NCBI GenBank assembly: GCA_963170155.1
Contig: CAUJGP010000003.1
Span: forward strand, 48,719 to 112,718
From: Bdellovibrionota bacterium
Lineage (GTDB): Bacteria > Bdellovibrionota > Bdellovibrionia > Bdellovibrionales > Bdellovibrionaceae
Direction of reading: 5' to 3'
DNA length: 64,000 nucleotides
The position numbers and the translations under genes are program-made. The notes beneath the pieces were generated by a model. It was not told the DNA's origin. It saw only the letters and a list, made by a program, of their open reading frames with translations, and searched no databases. This document shows, in pieces, positions 62,403 through 64,000 of this stretch; position 1 is the first letter of the stretch, and each line of letters starts with the position of its first letter.

Positions 62403-62668
62403 TTATACCTTTCGAAATTCTGGACTTACAAAAGCCATGTTTTTTCTTGCACGAGGACTTTGTCAATGGTTATCAGCAATTCTTGATTTGTGGTTTTGAG
62501 AACTTGAATATTTAAATTTATTGTATTGAATCGATTTATTGACCTCTCTGTGTGAGTATTGTCTTTTGCAGTTCACAAGTAATTGCAAAGTGGAATCGTC
62601 AGTTCAAAGGCAGTCTTTCATGCACCGAGTATTGTCAGCTTAAGTGGCTCCTTGTATGAATTTATCCT

Positions 62669-63247
62669 ATGGCAAAGAAAACAAAGCGCACAAAAAAGCT
62701 TCAAGTGTATCGATTCATGGTTTCTCTGGTGGGTACTGAGCCCCTAATCTGGAGAACGTTTCTTGTTCACGACTTTATCGAGCTGGGTGAATTGCACATG
62801 CTGATTCAGATGTCGATGGGGTGGGAAGCTAGGCATCTTTATGAGTTTCGTATTGGAGGCGAGTCTTTTGCTTCTTCAGAACACGCAGACGAAATGGGTA
62901 TTTCTTCTGCTGAAGGTTTGTTGCTGAAAGATGTATTAGATGGGGAGCGGAAATTCACTTACATCTATGATTTTGGTGATAACTGGGAACATCAAGTGGA
63001 GATCTTAGATGCACTTGAGCATGATCCGAGGCTTACTTATCCTGTTTGCACAGGTGGTGAAAATGCTTGTCCCCCTGAAGACTGTGGTGGCGTTTATGGA
63101 TACCAAGAACTAAAAACTGCACTTACGGGTAAGGATTCTCCTGAAAAAGATGAAGCTCTTGAAGTGGTCGGTGGATTTTTTGATCCAACCTCTTTTGATC
63201 CAAATTTTGTGAATAAGTATTTTCTCTGGGCTGACATGAATGAATAA
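62669..63247 (+). CDS. Plasmid pRiA4b ORF-3 family protein
   Basis: 192 residues. Family marks: LVGTEPLIWRTFLV, LGELHMLIQMSMGWEARHLY, FTYIYDFGDNWEHQVEI, CTGGENACPPEDCGGVYGY, and a final GGFFDPTSFDPNFVN. This compact domain (PF07929) is common on plasmids and transposons and is often a passenger gene; its biochemical role is unknown. The ATG at 62669 has no SD-like sequence. It is the last intact gene before a zone of gene fragments and transposase remains, which fits a mobile setting. Confidence 0.88.
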   Translation: MAKKTKRTKKLQVYRFMVSLVGTEPLIWRTFLVHDFIELGELHMLIQMSMGWEARHLYEFRIGGESFASSEHADEMGISSAEGLLLKDVLDGERKFTYIYDFGDNWEHQVEILDALEHDPRLTYPVCTGGENACPPEDCGGVYGYQELKTALTGKDSPEKDEALEVVGGFFDPTSFDPNFVNKYFLWADMNE

Positions 63248-63474
63248 ATTCGTAGCGCTCATTATTTCGTATAATCATGTGTGGAATTGAAAATTGACCT
63301 GCGATGAGTGCTCTTCGCGATGTTATTGAAAAAAGTATCTGAGTCTGATTTGCTTACATTTATCAAGTCCAATTCCCCTGAACCGAAGACCTGTACATCA
63401 ATTTCACCGCACTCCACTGGGGTTATGGTGTTGTAAAAGGTATATTAAAACGAATGAGAGCCTAAAAATTTAGT
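63248..63474. other. Spacer between the pRiA4b gene and gene remnants
   Basis: Short open frames exist on both strands here, for example a 38-codon plus-strand frame starting near 63320 and a minus-strand frame of similar quality. They mirror each other and have no SD, so I support no gene. Confidence 0.35.
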
Positions 63475-63502
63475 TTCGCCTGGGGCATTACTTCCAGGCG
63501 AA
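63475..63502 (-). terminator. Hairpin terminator at the end of the broken TIGR02147-like gene
   Basis: TTCGCCTGG (63475-63483) and CCAGGCGAA (63494-63502) pair perfectly, nine GC-rich pairs over a 10-base loop that contains the TAA stop. Read on the minus strand, ACTAAATTTTTAGG follows, giving a short T-run. Confidence 0.6.
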
Positions 63503-63712
63503 AAAGTCGATATTCAATTGATATACCTGTTCAGGTTCAGATTTCTCGGTTTGTTTACGAGCCTCTTCTAGAAGAGAAAGAATTTGTTTCCTCAGTTTTG
63601 TCTGAAAACCAGTATCGGCTGAAATTAAAGCGGAAAAAAAATAGTCATTTTCCTCTTTTTCGCGATTTAGTTTTTCAATTGTTTTAAGACGCTGTGAAAC
63701 CCCGTCAACCCC
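63488..63712 (-). pseudogene. C-terminal fragment of a TIGR02147-like protein
   Basis: 74 codons with a natural stop (TAA, 63490-63488) but no start; the frame begins just after a stop at 63713-63715. It reads RLKTIEKLNREKEEND, then KLRKQILSLLEEARKQTE and finally EQVYQLNIDFFAWK. The ending VYQLNIxxF is typical of TIGR02147 proteins, found in Fibrobacter and Bdellovibrionota and thought to be regulators. The missing N-terminal two thirds were evidently lost where transposase remains now begin, about 15 bases away. It is probably non-functional. Confidence 0.6.
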
Positions 63713-63726
63713 TTAATTAAAGACAA

Positions 63727-63897
63727 CTAGACGGCGACGACTCTGGGTGTAATATCTCCATTATTTATGCCATCGATGAACATCTTTGGACTACGATTAC
63801 CTAAAAAACCATGTAACCTTCTGTTGTTATAGACAATGTAAGAAAGCGAGCATCCCCTAAGGGGAACATCCAAAAAATGGACCTCGTGCTTATGTAA
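63727..63897 (-). pseudogene. Transposase C-terminal remnant (IS3/IS481-type integrase fold)
   Basis: Minus-strand frame ending in TAG (63729-63727) that reads YIVYNNRRLHGFLGNRSPKM and then FIDGINNGD. The pattern Y-I-x-x-Y-N-x-x-R-x-H-x-x-L is the end of rve-type transposases (IS3, IS481 and relatives). The DDE residues upstream are not present; upstream of about 63850 the frame has the palindrome CCCCTAAGGGG and loses similarity. A truncated insertion sequence is the best explanation. Confidence 0.65.
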
Positions 63898-63986
63898 ATT
63901 TGTACCTAAGCCGTGTCAGACCCTTTCGGGAATGGATGTAAAATGGAAAGTTAAACCCATTTAATCCTAAAAGGAGGATGCCGCTT

Positions 63987-64000
63987 ATGAAATATTATAT
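63987..64000 (+). CDS. First codons of a gene cut by the window end, possibly a transposase
   Basis: ATG AAA TAT TAT at 63987 follows a strong AAGGAGG (63971-63977) with 9 bases of spacing. Only four codons are visible, so the product is unknown. The preceding ~85 bases do not continue the transposase remnant and may be the end of a second insertion sequence. Confidence 0.35.

Noticed and set aside
1..64000. CRISPR arrays, tRNA, rRNA, tmRNA or prophage blocks
   Set aside because: No regularly spaced repeats, no TPsiC-like or CCA-ended cloverleaf sequence, and no phage structural gene was seen in reading the window.

Overview
The window comes from a Gram-negative, low-GC (roughly 40 % by eye) bacterium with a complex envelope. 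A KDO transferase and a heptosyltransferase show LPS. Several outer-membrane barrels, LolA-like and TonB/Tol-like proteins, two lytic transglycosylases and a gliding-type Agl/Glt cluster are also present. Proteins resembling TIGR04552 and TIGR02147 families, DUF2779, an HTTM protein and a PilZ protein fit the Bdellovibrionota or other delta-proteobacterial relatives best. No rRNA or tRNA gene lies in the window, so this placement is an inference.

Layout. 1-4.4 kb: end of an operon with two FtsX/LolE-type permeases, a LolA-like periplasmic carrier and an outer-membrane barrel. 4.6-10.7 kb: a membrane chemoreceptor, a CXXCH-containing barrel protein, a small secreted barrel and a multi-domain hybrid histidine kinase. 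11-13.5 kb: LPS core genes on the minus strand. 13.9-29 kb: a long plus-strand cluster (barrel, EF-hand lipoprotein, RNA methyltransferase, second barrel, TolQ-TolR-TolR channel, two TPR-like periplasmic proteins, a small exported protein, and an FHA-TonB linker protein) that matches the core of the Myxococcus Agl/Glt machine. It is closed by a convergent GYF-PilZ protein. 29.5-33.8 kb: ogt and ileS on the minus strand. 34-42.3 kb: a dicarboxylate/glutamate carrier, an HTTM membrane protein with partner, exported proteins, a DUF1338 protein, a protein with RelA/SpoT-like motifs and a PlsC acyltransferase. 42.5-45 kb: yccF, rpsT (TTG start) and murJ. 45-50.7 kb: a minus-strand operon glucoamylase - EIICBA - HPr - Enzyme I, which reads as a self-contained glucan-to-glucose-6-phosphate pathway. 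50.9-52.7 kb: SohB and a VC0807-type membrane protein with a structured leader-like element upstream. 53-57.5 kb: Slt and MltD transglycosylases. 57.6-63.2 kb: accessory genes (secreted cyanophycinase-like peptidase, Cas4-like/DEDD nuclease fusion, tiny acidic protein, alpha/beta hydrolase, pRiA4b ORF-3 protein). 63.3-64 kb: a scrap zone with a broken TIGR02147-type gene, a transposase tail and the first codons of another gene.

The strongest candidates for something new are the ABC-type inner membrane to outer membrane route at the left end, the gliding-type machine with its EF-hand lipoprotein and GYF-PilZ neighbour, the RelA/SpoT-like protein next to plsC, the structured element upstream of the VC0807-like gene, and the glucoamylase-PTS operon. 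All functional statements rest on reading motifs by eye; no database search was run.
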